Shown in pieces: positions 27,091 through 35,853 of a stretch of 64,000 nucleotides of DNA. Under the pieces are notes generated by a model. The model saw nothing but the letters and a program-made list of their open reading frames with translations, was not told the origin of the DNA and did no database searches. The stretch is from Hyphomicrobiales bacterium (lineage in GTDB: Bacteria > Pseudomonadota > Alphaproteobacteria > Rhizobiales > Beijerinckiaceae), in assembly GCA_017302635.1 (NCBI GenBank), contig JAFLCX010000001.1, positions 496,001 through 560,000 on the forward strand, read 5' to 3'. Made by a program: the position numbers and the translations under genes. Position 1 is the stretch's first letter. Each line of letters begins with the position of its first letter.

Positions 27091-28052
27091 ACCGCCGCCT
27101 TCTCGTCACGCAGGATGCGCGGGAGGGGGAAAAACACGCTCTCGTCGGCGGTCGAGACCTGCTCGACCTGCACCTCAAAGCGCTGGGCAAAGGCTTCGAT
27201 GATCTCCTCGACAAGCACTTCGGGAGCCGAGGCCCCTGCGGTGATGCCGAGCGAACGGATATCACCGAAGATGCTCCAATCGATCTCATCCGAGCGCAAA
27301 ACGAGGGCGGTCTTGCTGCACCCGGCGCGCTCAGCCACCTCGCGCAGGCGCTGCGAATTCGAGGAATTCGGCGAACCCACCACGATCAGGGCCTCGACCA
27401 GCGGAGCCACATGCTTGACGGCTTCCTGGCGGTTGGTCGTGGCGTAGCAAATATCTTCCTTGTGCGGCGCGACAATCTCCGGGAAGCGTTGCTTCAGCGC
27501 CGCAACAATCGCCGCTGTGTCATCCACCGAAAGTGTCGTTTGTGTCACGAAGGCCAGCGGCGCGCCGTGTGCGAATTCGAGCTTTTCGACATCGACTTCC
27601 GTTTCGACAAGCGTCACCGTGCCGGGCGGCAACTGGCCCATTGTGCCGATCACCTCCGGGTGCCCGGCATGGCCGACCAGGATGATGGTGCGCCCGCGCT
27701 TGTGATGAATCTCGGCCTCGCGGTGGACTTTCGTCACCAATGGACACGTAGCATCAATCGCGAAGAGCCGACGGGCATCGGCCGCCTGGGGCACGGCCTT
27801 GGGTACCCCATGCGCCGAGAAGATCACCGGGGCATCGGTATCGGGGATTTCGTCCAGTTCATCGACAAACACTGCGCCCTTGCGCTTGAGACTATCGACG
27901 ACGAAGCGGTTATGGACAATCTCGTGTCGGACATAGACCGGAGCGCCGTATTTTTTCAGCGCTTCCTCGACCACATCAATGGCCCGCACCACGCCAGCGC
28001 AGAACCCGCGCGGCGCGCAGAGCAGAATGGAAAGCGGCGGCTTGGCTTTCAT
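27087..28052 (-). CDS. ispH: 4-hydroxy-3-methylbut-2-enyl diphosphate reductase
   Basis: Last step of the non-mevalonate isoprenoid pathway: a 4Fe-4S enzyme giving IPP and DMAPP. The 321-residue protein has the three cluster cysteines in [24 protein letters not shown] and [10 protein letters not shown], the substrate motif FSAHGVP and the [10 protein letters not shown] block. Product feeds ubiquinone synthesis (ubiA is next door) and other prenyl lipids, including the farnesyl group of CtaB. Confidence 0.97.
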   Translation of the reverse strand: MKAKPPLSILLCAPRGFCAGVVRAIDVVEEALKKYGAPVYVRHEIVHNRFVVDSLKRKGAVFVDELDEIPDTDAPVIFSAHGVPKAVPQAADARRLFAIDATCPLVTKVHREAEIHHKRGRTIILVGHAGHPEVIGTMGQLPPGTVTLVETEVDVEKLEFAHGAPLAFVTQTTLSVDDTAAIVAALKQRFPEIVAPHKEDICYATTNRQEAVKHVAPLVEALIVVGSPNSSNSQRLREVAERAGCSKTALVLRSDEIDWSIFGDIRSLGITAGASAPEVLVEEIIEAFAQRFEVQVEQVSTADESVFFPLPRILRDEKAAV

Positions 28053-28325
28053 GAAAACTCCGGCTGAAAACTCCCCGCGGTTGTGGCGTCCACACCCCGC
28101 CCCGTCAAGCGGGATCGGTTACCTTTCGTGAAGCCTAACGCGAGGAAAGAAGCAGAAAACATCGCTGAAACCGATGCTTAACCAGCCTCCTTGACGGTTT
28201 GACGCCGGCGCCGGCGCTATTCTCCACTCGTGACCGGCGGCGAAAGACCATCCGGCACGAAACAGGGTTTTCCGTGATCGAGACTCCAAAACGGAGCCGA
28301 AGCGGGCAGAGAACAGGGCGGCGGG

Positions 28326-28772
28326 ATGCACAGCAATCTTCCCAATCGCGTCACGCAACCGGCGGGTTTTGCCGGATTTGCCAACGACAATTCGGCGCCG
28401 GGCTATGGCTCAGCCCCGAAAGGCATGGCCGGGCTCGCGCTCTCCTGCGAGACCGACGCTTCGGGGCATCCGATAGCGGCCATACGGCCGGTGATGGTCG
28501 ATGGCACGCTCGGTCAGAGCCTGCATGTGGCCGAGGACGGCACGGATATCATCGCGATCTGGCGCGCTTTCGGGCAATCCATGAACCTGCCGCTCTTCGC
28601 GGTGGCTTCGGATGGGAGCCTCGAGGTGTTCGCCATGCCAATGAGTGGGGTGGCTTATCCGCGCCGCGGGGGCTCGCCGTTGAGCAATCGACGCACGCGC
28701 TTTGCCCGCAAACGACAAATCCCTCTGCGGACTTTTGAAAAGACTGCTGGCCGCGTCGTCACGCGGCGCTAA
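28326..28772 (+). CDS. Conserved hypothetical protein next to ubiA (possibly DUF6101)
   Basis: A 148-residue soluble protein without signal peptide or membrane segment. The N-terminal 35 residues look disordered (Asn, Gly, Pro rich); the middle has short beta-like strands (IAAIRPVMVDGTLG, IIAIWRAFGQSMNLPLFAVASDGSLEVF); the C-terminus is strongly basic (RRTRFARKRQIPLRTFEKTAGR). I recall proteins of this type beside ubiA in Hyphomicrobiales under a domain-of-unknown-function label, but cannot confirm it. It converges with ubiA, with a four-base overlap of the stops. No function assigned. Confidence 0.65.
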   Translation: MHSNLPNRVTQPAGFAGFANDNSAPGYGSAPKGMAGLALSCETDASGHPIAAIRPVMVDGTLGQSLHVAEDGTDIIAIWRAFGQSMNLPLFAVASDGSLEVFAMPMSGVAYPRRGGSPLSNRRTRFARKRQIPLRTFEKTAGRVVTRR

Positions 28773-29701
28773 ACGCGCAAAAACGCGTCGGCACAGAGGC
28801 CCGCGAACAAGAGCAGCCCCGCATCCCTGTTCGAGCGAAACAGCATCAGGGCCTGCATCGCATCGTCGCGCCTCAGCACAATGACCTGCCAGACGAGGTG
28901 GGCAGAAAAGGCCGCAAGGCCGAGCCAGCCGAGCATACCCGCGCCAACGAGATGCATCGCGAAACCGATCAGCGCCAGCGTTCCGGCATACATCGCGATG
29001 ATGAAGATACGCACATGCTCGCCATAGGCGCGAGCCGTCGAGCCGATGCCGACAATCGCGTCATCCTCGATATCCTGCAGGGCATAGATCGTATCGTAGC
29101 CAATGACCCACAGGATCGCGCCGCCATAGAGCACGAAAGCGGCGAGCGGCAGCGCGCCGAGATGGCTTGCAAACCCCATCAGCGCGCCCCAGGCGAAGGC
29201 GAGGCCAAGCACGATCTGCGGATGATTGGTGAACCTCTTCATGAAGGGATAGACAATCACCGGGAGGAGCGAGGCGAAACCGACCGCAATCGTGAACCGG
29301 TTGAAGCTCAAGAGCACCACAAGCCCGACCAGAGCGAGCGCAGCGAGGAACAACGCCGCCTGTTTCGGGCTCACGGCACCGGAAGGGATCGGCCGGGCGC
29401 GCGTGCGGGCCACTTTCGCATCGAGATCGCGATCGGTGATGTCGTTCCAGGTCGAGCCCGCGCCACGCATCGCGATGGCGCCGATCAGGAACAGCATCAG
29501 GGTCAGGATGTTCGGCGATTGCCCGATGCTGCGGGCGGCCAGTGCCTCGCTCCACCAGCACGGCAGTAGCAGCAACCACCAGCCGATCGGACGATCAAGC
29601 CGCGCCAGCCGCGCATAGGGGAGGAAGGAAGGCGGCAGTCTCTCGACGATCGGGTGCCGGATGGCATCCGGCGTGGGTCCGCCGCCTGAACCCGATCTCA
29701 C
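28769..29701 (-). CDS. ubiA: 4-hydroxybenzoate polyprenyltransferase
   Basis: Membrane prenyltransferase that attaches the polyprenyl tail to 4-hydroxybenzoate in ubiquinone synthesis. The 310-residue protein has about eight membrane helices and the two Asp-rich motifs: WNDITDRDLDAKVARTRARPIPSG and GYDTIYALQDIEDDAIVGIGSTA (cores N-D-x-x-D and D-x-x-x-D). A GTG at 29701 is used because GTGA overlaps the stop of the upstream gene by four bases, implying coupled translation; the long open frame upstream of it is the shadow of that gene. Confidence 0.93.
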   Translation of the reverse strand: MRSGSGGGPTPDAIRHPIVERLPPSFLPYARLARLDRPIGWWLLLLPCWWSEALAARSIGQSPNILTLMLFLIGAIAMRGAGSTWNDITDRDLDAKVARTRARPIPSGAVSPKQAALFLAALALVGLVVLLSFNRFTIAVGFASLLPVIVYPFMKRFTNHPQIVLGLAFAWGALMGFASHLGALPLAAFVLYGGAILWVIGYDTIYALQDIEDDAIVGIGSTARAYGEHVRIFIIAMYAGTLALIGFAMHLVGAGMLGWLGLAAFSAHLVWQVIVLRRDDAMQALMLFRSNRDAGLLLFAGLCADAFLRV

Positions 29702-30120
29702 AACGCGCCTTGCGGCAGCCGCACGCCAGCACCGGGAGGAGGCGCGCCACGCGGACCGCCACCACCCTCGCCGGCTGCCTCCCGCCGCGCGGCGGTGCAG
29801 ACCTGACCGCGAACTTTCGTCGTCTGGCCGGCCGCCTGCTTGATCTGGTCGAAGAAAGCGTCCGGAATCTGGCACCAATCCTTGTTGTCCGTCATCCACT
29901 TGATGAGCCGGGCCTCGGCGCCGGTCAGATTGCCGAAGGCCGCGCAGGCCGCCTGCGCGGTCGGGCGCTTCTTGTTGAACGCATTGATGCGGTCGACCGC
30001 AGCCTGACGCTCATCATTGTATTTCTGGAAATCGGCCTGGCAACTCGCCGGCATGGCTGATGCCGACTGGGCATGGAAAGCCAGCGCGAGGGCGGGAAGG
30101 ATCAGACGGGCGGAACGCAT
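29698..30120 (-). CDS. Small secreted protein, hypothetical, coupled to ubiA
   Basis: A 140-residue exported protein: signal peptide (MRSARLILPALALAFHAQSASA), then a helical domain with four cysteines (PASCQADF, QAACAAFG, KDWCQIPD, GQVCTAAR), probably forming two disulphides. The last 25 residues are Gly/Pro-rich. The ATG at 30120 gives the clean signal peptide; the longer frame does not. Its TGA lies inside the GTGA that starts ubiA, so the two are co-translated, though no functional link to ubiquinone synthesis is known to me. Function unknown. Confidence 0.72.
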   Translation of the reverse strand: MRSARLILPALALAFHAQSASAMPASCQADFQKYNDERQAAVDRINAFNKKRPTAQAACAAFGNLTGAEARLIKWMTDNKDWCQIPDAFFDQIKQAAGQTTKVRGQVCTAARREAAGEGGGGPRGAPPPGAGVRLPQGAL

Positions 30121-30302
30121 CGGAAGGACCGGAACCCCTTGTGCAGCATCGAAAAACCGGCCTGAACGCGATCCGGTTTGACGTCTGGTGAATTTATCGG
30201 CGAAATCAATGGCGATCCACGCCAAAAAAACAAGGCGATTCTTTGATCAAGTGCCCTGCTGACTGCAAAACGGGGCCGATCTCACCGGGAGAAACCCTGC
30301 CC

Positions 30303-31046
30303 TTGGCACGCTATGATTTTGCCACCCATCGGCTTTTCATCCACGAGGATATCGCTGCGGGCGAGCCCGTTGCGCTCACGCCCGAAGCCTTCAATTATCT
30401 CGCGCATGTGCTGCGGATGCCGGAAGGCGGCAAGCTGCTGACTTTCAATGGCCGCGACGGCGAATGGCGGGCGGAATTTCGTTTCTCGGGCAAGAAATCC
30501 GGGATCCTAGTCCCCGTCGAGTGCACCCGAGCGCAGACGGTTTTGGGCCGCATTCATCTCGCCTTCGCGCCGCTGAAAGCCGCGCGGCTTGATTACATGG
30601 TGCAGAAGGCGGTGGAAATGGGAGTGGCGAGCCTCACCCCGGTCCTGACGCGCCGCACGCAGGTGCGCGGGCTGAAGAGCGAGAAACTTCGGGCGAACGC
30701 CATCGAGGCCGCCGAGCAATGCGGCGTTCTGGCCCTGCCCGCCATCTTGCCCGAAATCACCCTGGAGCGTTTTCTCGCCGAGCAACCGCCGGAGACAACT
30801 CTGGTTTTCTGCGATGAAGCCTCGGAGACTGCCGACCCGATTGCCATCCTCCGCGCGGCCGACCCGAATGGGTCGATCATCGTTCTGATTGGCCCGGAGG
30901 GAGGCTTTGACGAGGGGGAGCGCCAGAAACTGCTGGCAAGGCCGCGCGTCATTCGCCTGTCGCTCGGACCGCGCATCCTGCGCGCCGATACGGCGGCAGT
31001 GGCCGCCCTCACGGCGGCGCAGATCGCGCTTGGCGACTGGCGCTGA
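30303..31046 (+). CDS. rsmE: 16S rRNA (uracil1498-N3)-methyltransferase
   Basis: Methylates U1498 in the decoding site of 16S rRNA. The 247-residue protein has an N-terminal PUA-like part (HVLRMPEGGKLLTFNGRDGEW) and a SPOUT methyltransferase domain with the knot motifs VLIGPEGGFDEGE and LSLGPRILRADTA. A TTG start at 30303 (giving the usual ARYDF beginning) follows GGGAGAAA; the TTG at 30243 would add 20 residues without family support. Confidence 0.92.
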   Translation: MARYDFATHRLFIHEDIAAGEPVALTPEAFNYLAHVLRMPEGGKLLTFNGRDGEWRAEFRFSGKKSGILVPVECTRAQTVLGRIHLAFAPLKAARLDYMVQKAVEMGVASLTPVLTRRTQVRGLKSEKLRANAIEAAEQCGVLALPAILPEITLERFLAEQPPETTLVFCDEASETADPIAILRAADPNGSIIVLIGPEGGFDEGERQKLLARPRVIRLSLGPRILRADTAAVAALTAAQIALGDWR

Positions 31047-31169
31047 ACAAAAGGATGTGATGGCACGCACCCCGCCCTCGCATTGAACTCGCGCTCCGGC
31101 GTTCCTATAACCCGTATCCGGTCGCGTCCCGGCGTTCCGGTTTCTGTCTGCACATCCCCCGAGGTTCTC

Positions 31170-32540
31170 ATGGCGCGCGATACGATCGACCTCACCCCGA
31201 TCGAGACCAAGCGCGAGCTGATCGAGTGGTTCGAGAAGGGCATCAAGCCCGAGAGTCAATTCCGGATCGGCACCGAGCACGAGAAATTCCCCTTTTATGC
31301 CACGACACATCGGCCTGTGGGCTATGATGGCCCGCGCGGCATCCGCGCTTTGCTCGAAGGCATGCAGGGCCTGCTCGGCTGGGAACCGATTCTCGAGGGC
31401 GATCATCCGATCGGGCTTTTCGATGTGACAGGGGGCGGCGCCATCAGCCTTGAACCCGGTGGCCAGTTCGAGCTTTCGGGCGCGCCGCTCGACAATATCC
31501 ACCAGACCTGCATCGAGCTTGGCGCACACCTCTCGCAGCTGAAGCAGGTCGCTGACCCGTTGGGCATCCGCTTTCTGGGCCTCGGCATGAGCCCGCTTTG
31601 GACGCTTGCCGAAACGCCCGTGATGCCGAAATCGCGCTACCGGATCATGAAAGGTTACATGCCGAAGGTGGGCACTCGCGGGCTCGACATGATGTTCCGC
31701 ACCTCGACCGTGCAGGTGAACCTCGATTTTTCCTCCGAAGCCGACATGGTGAAAAAGCTGCGCGTCTCGCTGGCGCTTCAGCCGATTGCGACGGCTCTCT
31801 TTGCCAATTCCCCCTTCACCGAGGGACGGCCGAACGGCCTCAGATCGATGCGCTCGGAAATCTGGCGCGACACAGACAATCACCGTGCCGGGATGCTGCC
31901 CTTCGCGTTCGAACAGGGCTTCGGCTTCGAACAATATGTCGATTATGCACTCGATGTGCCGATGTATTTCGTCAAGCGCGGCGACCACTATCACGATGTT
32001 TCCGGCCAGAGCTTCCGCGATCTTCTCGCGGGCCGATTGGGCTCGTTGCCCGGCGAGCGGGCCTATGTGAGCGACTGGGCCAATCATCTCTCGACGATTT
32101 TCCCGGAGGTCCGACTCAAGCGGTACCTCGAAATGCGCGGCTCCGATGTGGGTCCACGCCCGATGATCGCGGCCGAATCCGCTTTCTGGGTGGGTCTTTT
32201 CTATGATTCAGCCAGCCTCGATGCCGCCTGGGAACTGGCGAGAGGCTGGACGGCGGCCGAAAGACAGAAACTGCGCGATGAGGTGCCGAAACTGGGGTTT
32301 TCGGCTCAGATCGGCGGGCGTTCGGTGCTGGACCTCGCCCGCGAAACGCTGGCCCTCTCGCGCGATGGCCTGAAGCGGCGCGCGCGGCTCGACGGCTTCG
32401 GCCGCGACGAGACCCTGTTCCTCGAACCGCTGGAAAAGCTGGTCGAGGCCGGCGAAACGCAGGCCGATATCCTGCTGCGGCGCTTCCACGGCGAATGGGG
32501 CGGTTCGGTGGAACCGGTCTTCGAGGCTTTGGCTTACTGA
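31170..32540 (+). CDS. gshA: Glutamate-cysteine ligase, plant-type
   Basis: First enzyme of glutathione synthesis. The 456-residue protein belongs to the plant/alphaproteobacterial class (GCS2 superfamily): it shows RIGTEHEKFPF, LEPGGQFELSGAPL, MPKSRYRIMKGYMP, TSTVQVNLDFSSEADM and RSEIWRDTDNHRAGMLPF. The ATG at 31170 follows GAGG; an earlier frame from 31083 adds residues not seen in the family. It lies 123 bases after rsmE. The next gene downstream is a foreign-looking insertion. Confidence 0.95.
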   Translation: MARDTIDLTPIETKRELIEWFEKGIKPESQFRIGTEHEKFPFYATTHRPVGYDGPRGIRALLEGMQGLLGWEPILEGDHPIGLFDVTGGGAISLEPGGQFELSGAPLDNIHQTCIELGAHLSQLKQVADPLGIRFLGLGMSPLWTLAETPVMPKSRYRIMKGYMPKVGTRGLDMMFRTSTVQVNLDFSSEADMVKKLRVSLALQPIATALFANSPFTEGRPNGLRSMRSEIWRDTDNHRAGMLPFAFEQGFGFEQYVDYALDVPMYFVKRGDHYHDVSGQSFRDLLAGRLGSLPGERAYVSDWANHLSTIFPEVRLKRYLEMRGSDVGPRPMIAAESAFWVGLFYDSASLDAAWELARGWTAAERQKLRDEVPKLGFSAQIGGRSVLDLARETLALSRDGLKRRARLDGFGRDETLFLEPLEKLVEAGETQADILLRRFHGEWGGSVEPVFEALAY

Positions 32541-32559
32541 GTTTAACTGGGAGGTGAAT

Positions 32560-33264
32560 TTGAGCAATTTGATTGACTGGAAAACAATAGAAAATCATAT
32601 CGGTTGGGGGCGACCAGACGCACCGGTTGTTTTTATTGGGATGGAAGAGGGCTACTCTGGAAAGGAGAAAGAGATCGAGAAGCATAAGGCTGAACTTGAG
32701 GCGCATTTGATTGAAAGATCAATGTATCCTGAGATTTCTGAGATTGATTTTTCGAAAGCAAATCGTGTTATCAGGACCTATCGTGCGCCGTGTCACTTTA
32801 TGCTTCGACGTGAATTTATGGTGAATCAAAAGCCTTTTGAGGCACCAAAGAATTTAGACTTGCTCGAATACCAAAAAACATTTGGAATGAGCACAGGTGA
32901 TGTTTTCTTGCTAGAGTTGTTTCCTTATCCTGCTAGGGCTACAACCGTTTGGCCTTATTCCGATCCGCCCTTTTTCAGAGACAATGATCGCGCTTCTTAC
33001 ATAAAGCGTCTTCTGGAACCTCGCTCAAAATTACTTATGAATGCAATCAATCTCGTCCATAGAGAAGCTATTATTTGCTATGGTAAAGCATATCAAAAAT
33101 ACTACAAAGGTATTTTTCCTGAAAATCTGAGTTGGAAAGATGAATTTTCATTTCAATATACTGAATGGAATAGGCAAAAAATAGCCATCGTTCCTCATTT
33201 TTCTTCTAGAGTATTTAATTCTATTTCTAAAGCAGATGATTTATTTGAGCTTATCTACGGGTAA
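32560..33264 (+). CDS. AT-rich gene of foreign origin; distant uracil-DNA-glycosylase-like protein (tentative)
   Basis: A 234-residue cytoplasmic protein whose base and codon use differ sharply from all neighbours: two 60-base lines counted here have 28% and 38% G+C against about 58-65% around it, with many AAA, TTT, ATT and TTA codons. A TTG at 32560 sits five bases after TGGGAGG; a GTG at 32554 is in frame but inside that site. Order of motifs recalls the uracil-DNA glycosylase fold: strand then loop VVFIGMEEGYSG near residue 30, GDVFLLELFPYPAR in the middle, IICYGKAY, and a late strand with IVPHFSSRVF (compare the HPS motif). Canonical catalytic residues are not evident. Likely horizontally acquired. 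Confidence 0.6.
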   Translation: MSNLIDWKTIENHIGWGRPDAPVVFIGMEEGYSGKEKEIEKHKAELEAHLIERSMYPEISEIDFSKANRVIRTYRAPCHFMLRREFMVNQKPFEAPKNLDLLEYQKTFGMSTGDVFLLELFPYPARATTVWPYSDPPFFRDNDRASYIKRLLEPRSKLLMNAINLVHREAIICYGKAYQKYYKGIFPENLSWKDEFSFQYTEWNRQKIAIVPHFSSRVFNSISKADDLFELIYG

Positions 33265-33275
33265 TTTATTGCGAG

Positions 33276-34175
33276 TCACTCCGCCGCCATCAATCTCGAA
33301 GTGCCTGTGCGCTCGAGCGACAGGTTGTCGAGGCTCTGGATAATGTGATCCGCCAGCGCGTCGATCAGGTGATCATGCCGCTCGGCATTGCGCAGCAACG
33401 CGATTTTCACGGTCGGCATCGCCGGAAAGCCATCCTGTTCCGAAAGAACACGCATGCCGGGGCGTATGGCACTTTCGGGTAGCACGCCCACCGCAAGCCC
33501 CGCGAGCACGGCCGCGCCCACGGCGGAGGAGTTCCAGCTCGTATAGAGCACGCGATAAGGCACGCCCTTCTCTTCCAGTCGCGCCACGGCAGCACGTCGC
33601 CAGTTGCAGGTATCGCGCCCCAGAGCGAGTGGCAGAGGTCGCGTCTCGTGCACGCAATGGCGCTGTGAAGTCACCCAGAGGAGCTTTTCCTCGCGCAGGA
33701 TGTCGCCCAGACCCCGCTGCTTCGAATGTGTGATAATCGCCAGATCAATCTGGCAGCGCTTCATATTCTCGACGAGATCCGGCGTGGGTTCGCACACCAC
33801 CTCCACTTCGATGCCAGGGTTAGATGCGGTGAATCGCGCAAGTATTTCAGGTAGATAGCGCTCAGCGTAATCGTCCGGGACGCCGAGCTTCACCCGGCCG
33901 GTGAGCTTCTCTCCACGGAAGGCGCTCACCGCCTCGTCATTGAGGCGCAGCATGCGATAGGCGTAATCGAGAAGTTTCTCGCCATCCGCTGTCAGCTTTG
34001 CGGTACGCCCTTCCTTGCCGAAAATCTCTCGCCCCAGGCGCTCCTCCAGCTTGCGGATCTGCATCGAGACAGCGCTCTGCGTCTTGTGGACGATCTCGGC
34101 AGCGCGGGTGAACGACCCGGTTTCGGCGATGGCAACCAGAGTGCGCAAATGATCATTGTCGAGAACCGGCAGCAT
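33276..34175 (-). CDS. LysR-family transcriptional regulator
   Basis: A 299-residue regulator. The N-terminal helix-turn-helix is LVAIAETGSFTRAAEIVHKTQSAVSMQIRKLE, followed by a long linker helix and a periplasmic-binding-like effector domain from about residue 90 (GRVKLGVPDDYAERYLPEIL). The sequence style resembles the LrhA group. It is divergent from the DUF1127 gene, and a LysR-type ATC-N9-GAT box lies 72 bases upstream, so it probably regulates itself and that neighbour. Effector unknown. Confidence 0.9.
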   Translation of the reverse strand: MLPVLDNDHLRTLVAIAETGSFTRAAEIVHKTQSAVSMQIRKLEERLGREIFGKEGRTAKLTADGEKLLDYAYRMLRLNDEAVSAFRGEKLTGRVKLGVPDDYAERYLPEILARFTASNPGIEVEVVCEPTPDLVENMKRCQIDLAIITHSKQRGLGDILREEKLLWVTSQRHCVHETRPLPLALGRDTCNWRRAAVARLEEKGVPYRVLYTSWNSSAVGAAVLAGLAVGVLPESAIRPGMRVLSEQDGFPAMPTVKIALLRNAERHDHLIDALADHIIQSLDNLSLERTGTSRLMAAE

Positions 34176-34244
34176 CCTATCCCCCCTTGATGGTGCGAAC
34201 CCGCCAGCCAGAACCCGGCAGATGCAACCTGATCGCGAAAGCTG

Positions 34245-34263
34245 TCATCACAAGCGCTGATGA
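34245..34263. promoter_or_regulatory. LysR-type operator between the lysR and DUF1127 genes
   Basis: TCATCA (34245-34250) and TGATGA (34258-34263) form a perfect inverted repeat around seven bases. Within it is ATC-N9-GAT, the typical LysR-regulator box. A TTATAAC at 34288-34294 could be the -10 of the DUF1127 gene. The site is central in the divergent intergenic region. Confidence 0.55.
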
Positions 34264-34373
34264 TTAGATCAGAAACATTCGTTTTTCTTATAACGAGGGG
34301 TTTGATAGGTCAAGGATGTTGCCACAACGCGTGGCGATTCGATCCGGCGGATTTCCGGACCTCGGAGGTTACC

Positions 34374-34712
34374 ATGGCCATTTTTCCCGGCTCGCTTCTC
34401 TCACTTGGCCTTTCGGCCGTGAAAGGCTTCCGCAATCTGGTTCAGGTCGCCCAGAATCGCCACCAGACGCGCGCTCTTGCCCAATGGGATGATCGTGCGC
34501 TGAAGGATATCGGCCTCACTCGCTCTGACCTGTCGGGGGCGCTCTCCCTCCCCTTCCGGCAGGACCCTTCCTTGCACCTCGCCTCTCTGTCCGGGCGCTC
34601 CCCCCGGGCAAAGGGCGTGGATACGCTCCGAAAGGGAACCATGCGGGCTGTGAAGCCAGCGCAACGCCAGCCGGGCACTCCCCCCTCCGCCCGGCCCGCG
34701 CTTTCCGCGTAA
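34374..34712 (+). CDS. DUF1127 domain protein
   Basis: A 112-residue basic protein. The DUF1127 motif is around residues 25-60: NRHQTRALAQWDDRALKDIGLTRSDL (cores ALAQWDDRALKDIGL and SDL). In alphaproteobacteria, small proteins with this motif act in phosphate, carbon and sRNA metabolism and often sit behind stress or LysR-type control; here the operator upstream supports control by the divergent LysR gene. The C-terminal half is Pro/Arg/Ser-rich and probably disordered, longer than in typical 40-70 residue members. The ATG follows CGGAGG. A strong terminator follows. Confidence 0.82.
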   Translation: MAIFPGSLLSLGLSAVKGFRNLVQVAQNRHQTRALAQWDDRALKDIGLTRSDLSGALSLPFRQDPSLHLASLSGRSPRAKGVDTLRKGTMRAVKPAQRQPGTPPSARPALSA

Positions 34713-34727
34713 GTCGCAACTCCGGAT

Positions 34728-34761
34728 GCGCCAGGCTCCCCCAGCCTGGCGCTTCTTTTTT
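34728..34761 (+). terminator. Strong intrinsic terminator after the DUF1127 gene
   Basis: GCGCCAGGCT (34728-34737) pairs perfectly with AGCCTGGCGC (34743-34752) around five C, followed by TTCTTTTTT. Confidence 0.92.
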
Positions 34762-34837
34762 GCCGATGGCCCCATGCTCAGGCCGAGAGCTCGAAATCGG
34801 GTGTCTGGCCCCGGCGGATTTCCCGTAAGCAGACCGC

Positions 34838-35728
34838 ATGACAAGAGACCACTGGATTGACCTTGGGCTGCTCGCCGCGATCGTCTTCGCGTGGTCGACA
34901 AGCTGGATCGCCTTGAAGTCGCAGGTGGGCGTCGTGGCGCCCGAAGTGTCGGTCTTCTGGCGTTTTCTGCTCGCGGCTCCGCTCACTTTCGCCTATGCCA
35001 CCATGCGTGGTAGTCGCCTGACGTTTCCGCTGAAGGCCCATCTTGGCTTCATGGCGATGGGAATCCTGATTTTTTCGACGAATTTCATCCTGTTCTATTA
35101 CGGCGCTGTTTATCTGCCCTCCGGGCTTCTGTCAGTGGTCTTTTCGCTGGCCTCGGTCATCAATCTGCTTTTGGCATTTCTGCTGTTCGGGGACAGAATC
35201 AACCTGCGCGTGGCTTTGGGCGGGCTCGCCGGATTTCTCGGCGTGGCCCTGATGTTCCAACCCGAGATCGCGCGAGCGGGAACGGCGGCCGGCGGCACCG
35301 TTCTGTTCGGCCTCGGGCTTTGCGCCATTGGCACCCTGTGCTTCTGCTTCGGAAACATGCTGTCGTCGCGCCTGCAAAGGCACAGCATCCCGGTGATTGG
35401 CGCGACGGCCTGGGGGATGGCCTATGGGACAATCTGGGCAGGATTGCTCGGGCTGGTGACCGGCGATCGGTTTCAACTCGAATGGACGCCGCTCTATTTC
35501 GGAAGCCTCGCCTGGCTGGTGCTTGTCTCAACCGTCCTGGCGTTCCTCACCTATCTCACCTTGCTCGGCAGGATCGGCGCCGCACGCGCGGGCTATGCCA
35601 CAGTGTTGTTTCCTGCCTTTGCACTGGTGATTTCATCGCTGGTTGAAGGCTACGTCTTCACGCCCTTCGCGCTGATCGGGCTGGGGCTTGTTGCGTTCGG
35701 GAACTTTCTCGTGCTGCGTCGAGCATGA
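34838..35728 (+). CDS. EamA/DMT-family membrane transporter
   Basis: A 296-residue protein with ten membrane helices in two EamA halves. Seen are the entry SWIALKSQVGVVAPEVSVFWRFLL, the end of the first half LSVVFSLASVINLLLAFLLFGDRI, and in the second half YTLLGRIGAARAGYATVLFPAFALV-like text (TLLGRIGAARAGYATVLFP), which is typical of this superfamily. It probably exports amino acids or small metabolites; substrate not predictable. Stands alone between two terminators. Confidence 0.87.
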   Translation: MTRDHWIDLGLLAAIVFAWSTSWIALKSQVGVVAPEVSVFWRFLLAAPLTFAYATMRGSRLTFPLKAHLGFMAMGILIFSTNFILFYYGAVYLPSGLLSVVFSLASVINLLLAFLLFGDRINLRVALGGLAGFLGVALMFQPEIARAGTAAGGTVLFGLGLCAIGTLCFCFGNMLSSRLQRHSIPVIGATAWGMAYGTIWAGLLGLVTGDRFQLEWTPLYFGSLAWLVLVSTVLAFLTYLTLLGRIGAARAGYATVLFPAFALVISSLVEGYVFTPFALIGLGLVAFGNFLVLRRA

Positions 35729-35744
35729 CGCTGCGCCGCCTATG

Positions 35745-35780
35745 AAAAACCCACGCTTTCCGGGGTCTGGAAAGCGTGGG
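35745..35780 (-). terminator. Strong terminator of the repeat-protein gene
   Basis: A perfect 12-pair stem, CCCACGCTTTCC (35750-35761) with GGAAAGCGTGGG (35769-35780) and a seven-base loop. On the minus strand it is followed by five U. It lies between two converging genes and may be bidirectional, though the plus strand lacks a T-run. Confidence 0.88.
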
Positions 35781-35853
35781 CGAAGTCATCCTTGGGGGCG
35801 AAGGTCGAGGCCCGACCCAATCGATTGCCGGGCCTCGTCTCGTTGGGTATGTT

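Noticed and set aside
28191-28216. TTGACG and CTATTC upstream of the 28326 gene as a promoter
   Set aside because: Spacing is 20 or 12 bases depending on which TTGACG is used, neither normal; the GCCGGCGCCGGCG palindrome between them is probably chance in GC-rich DNA.
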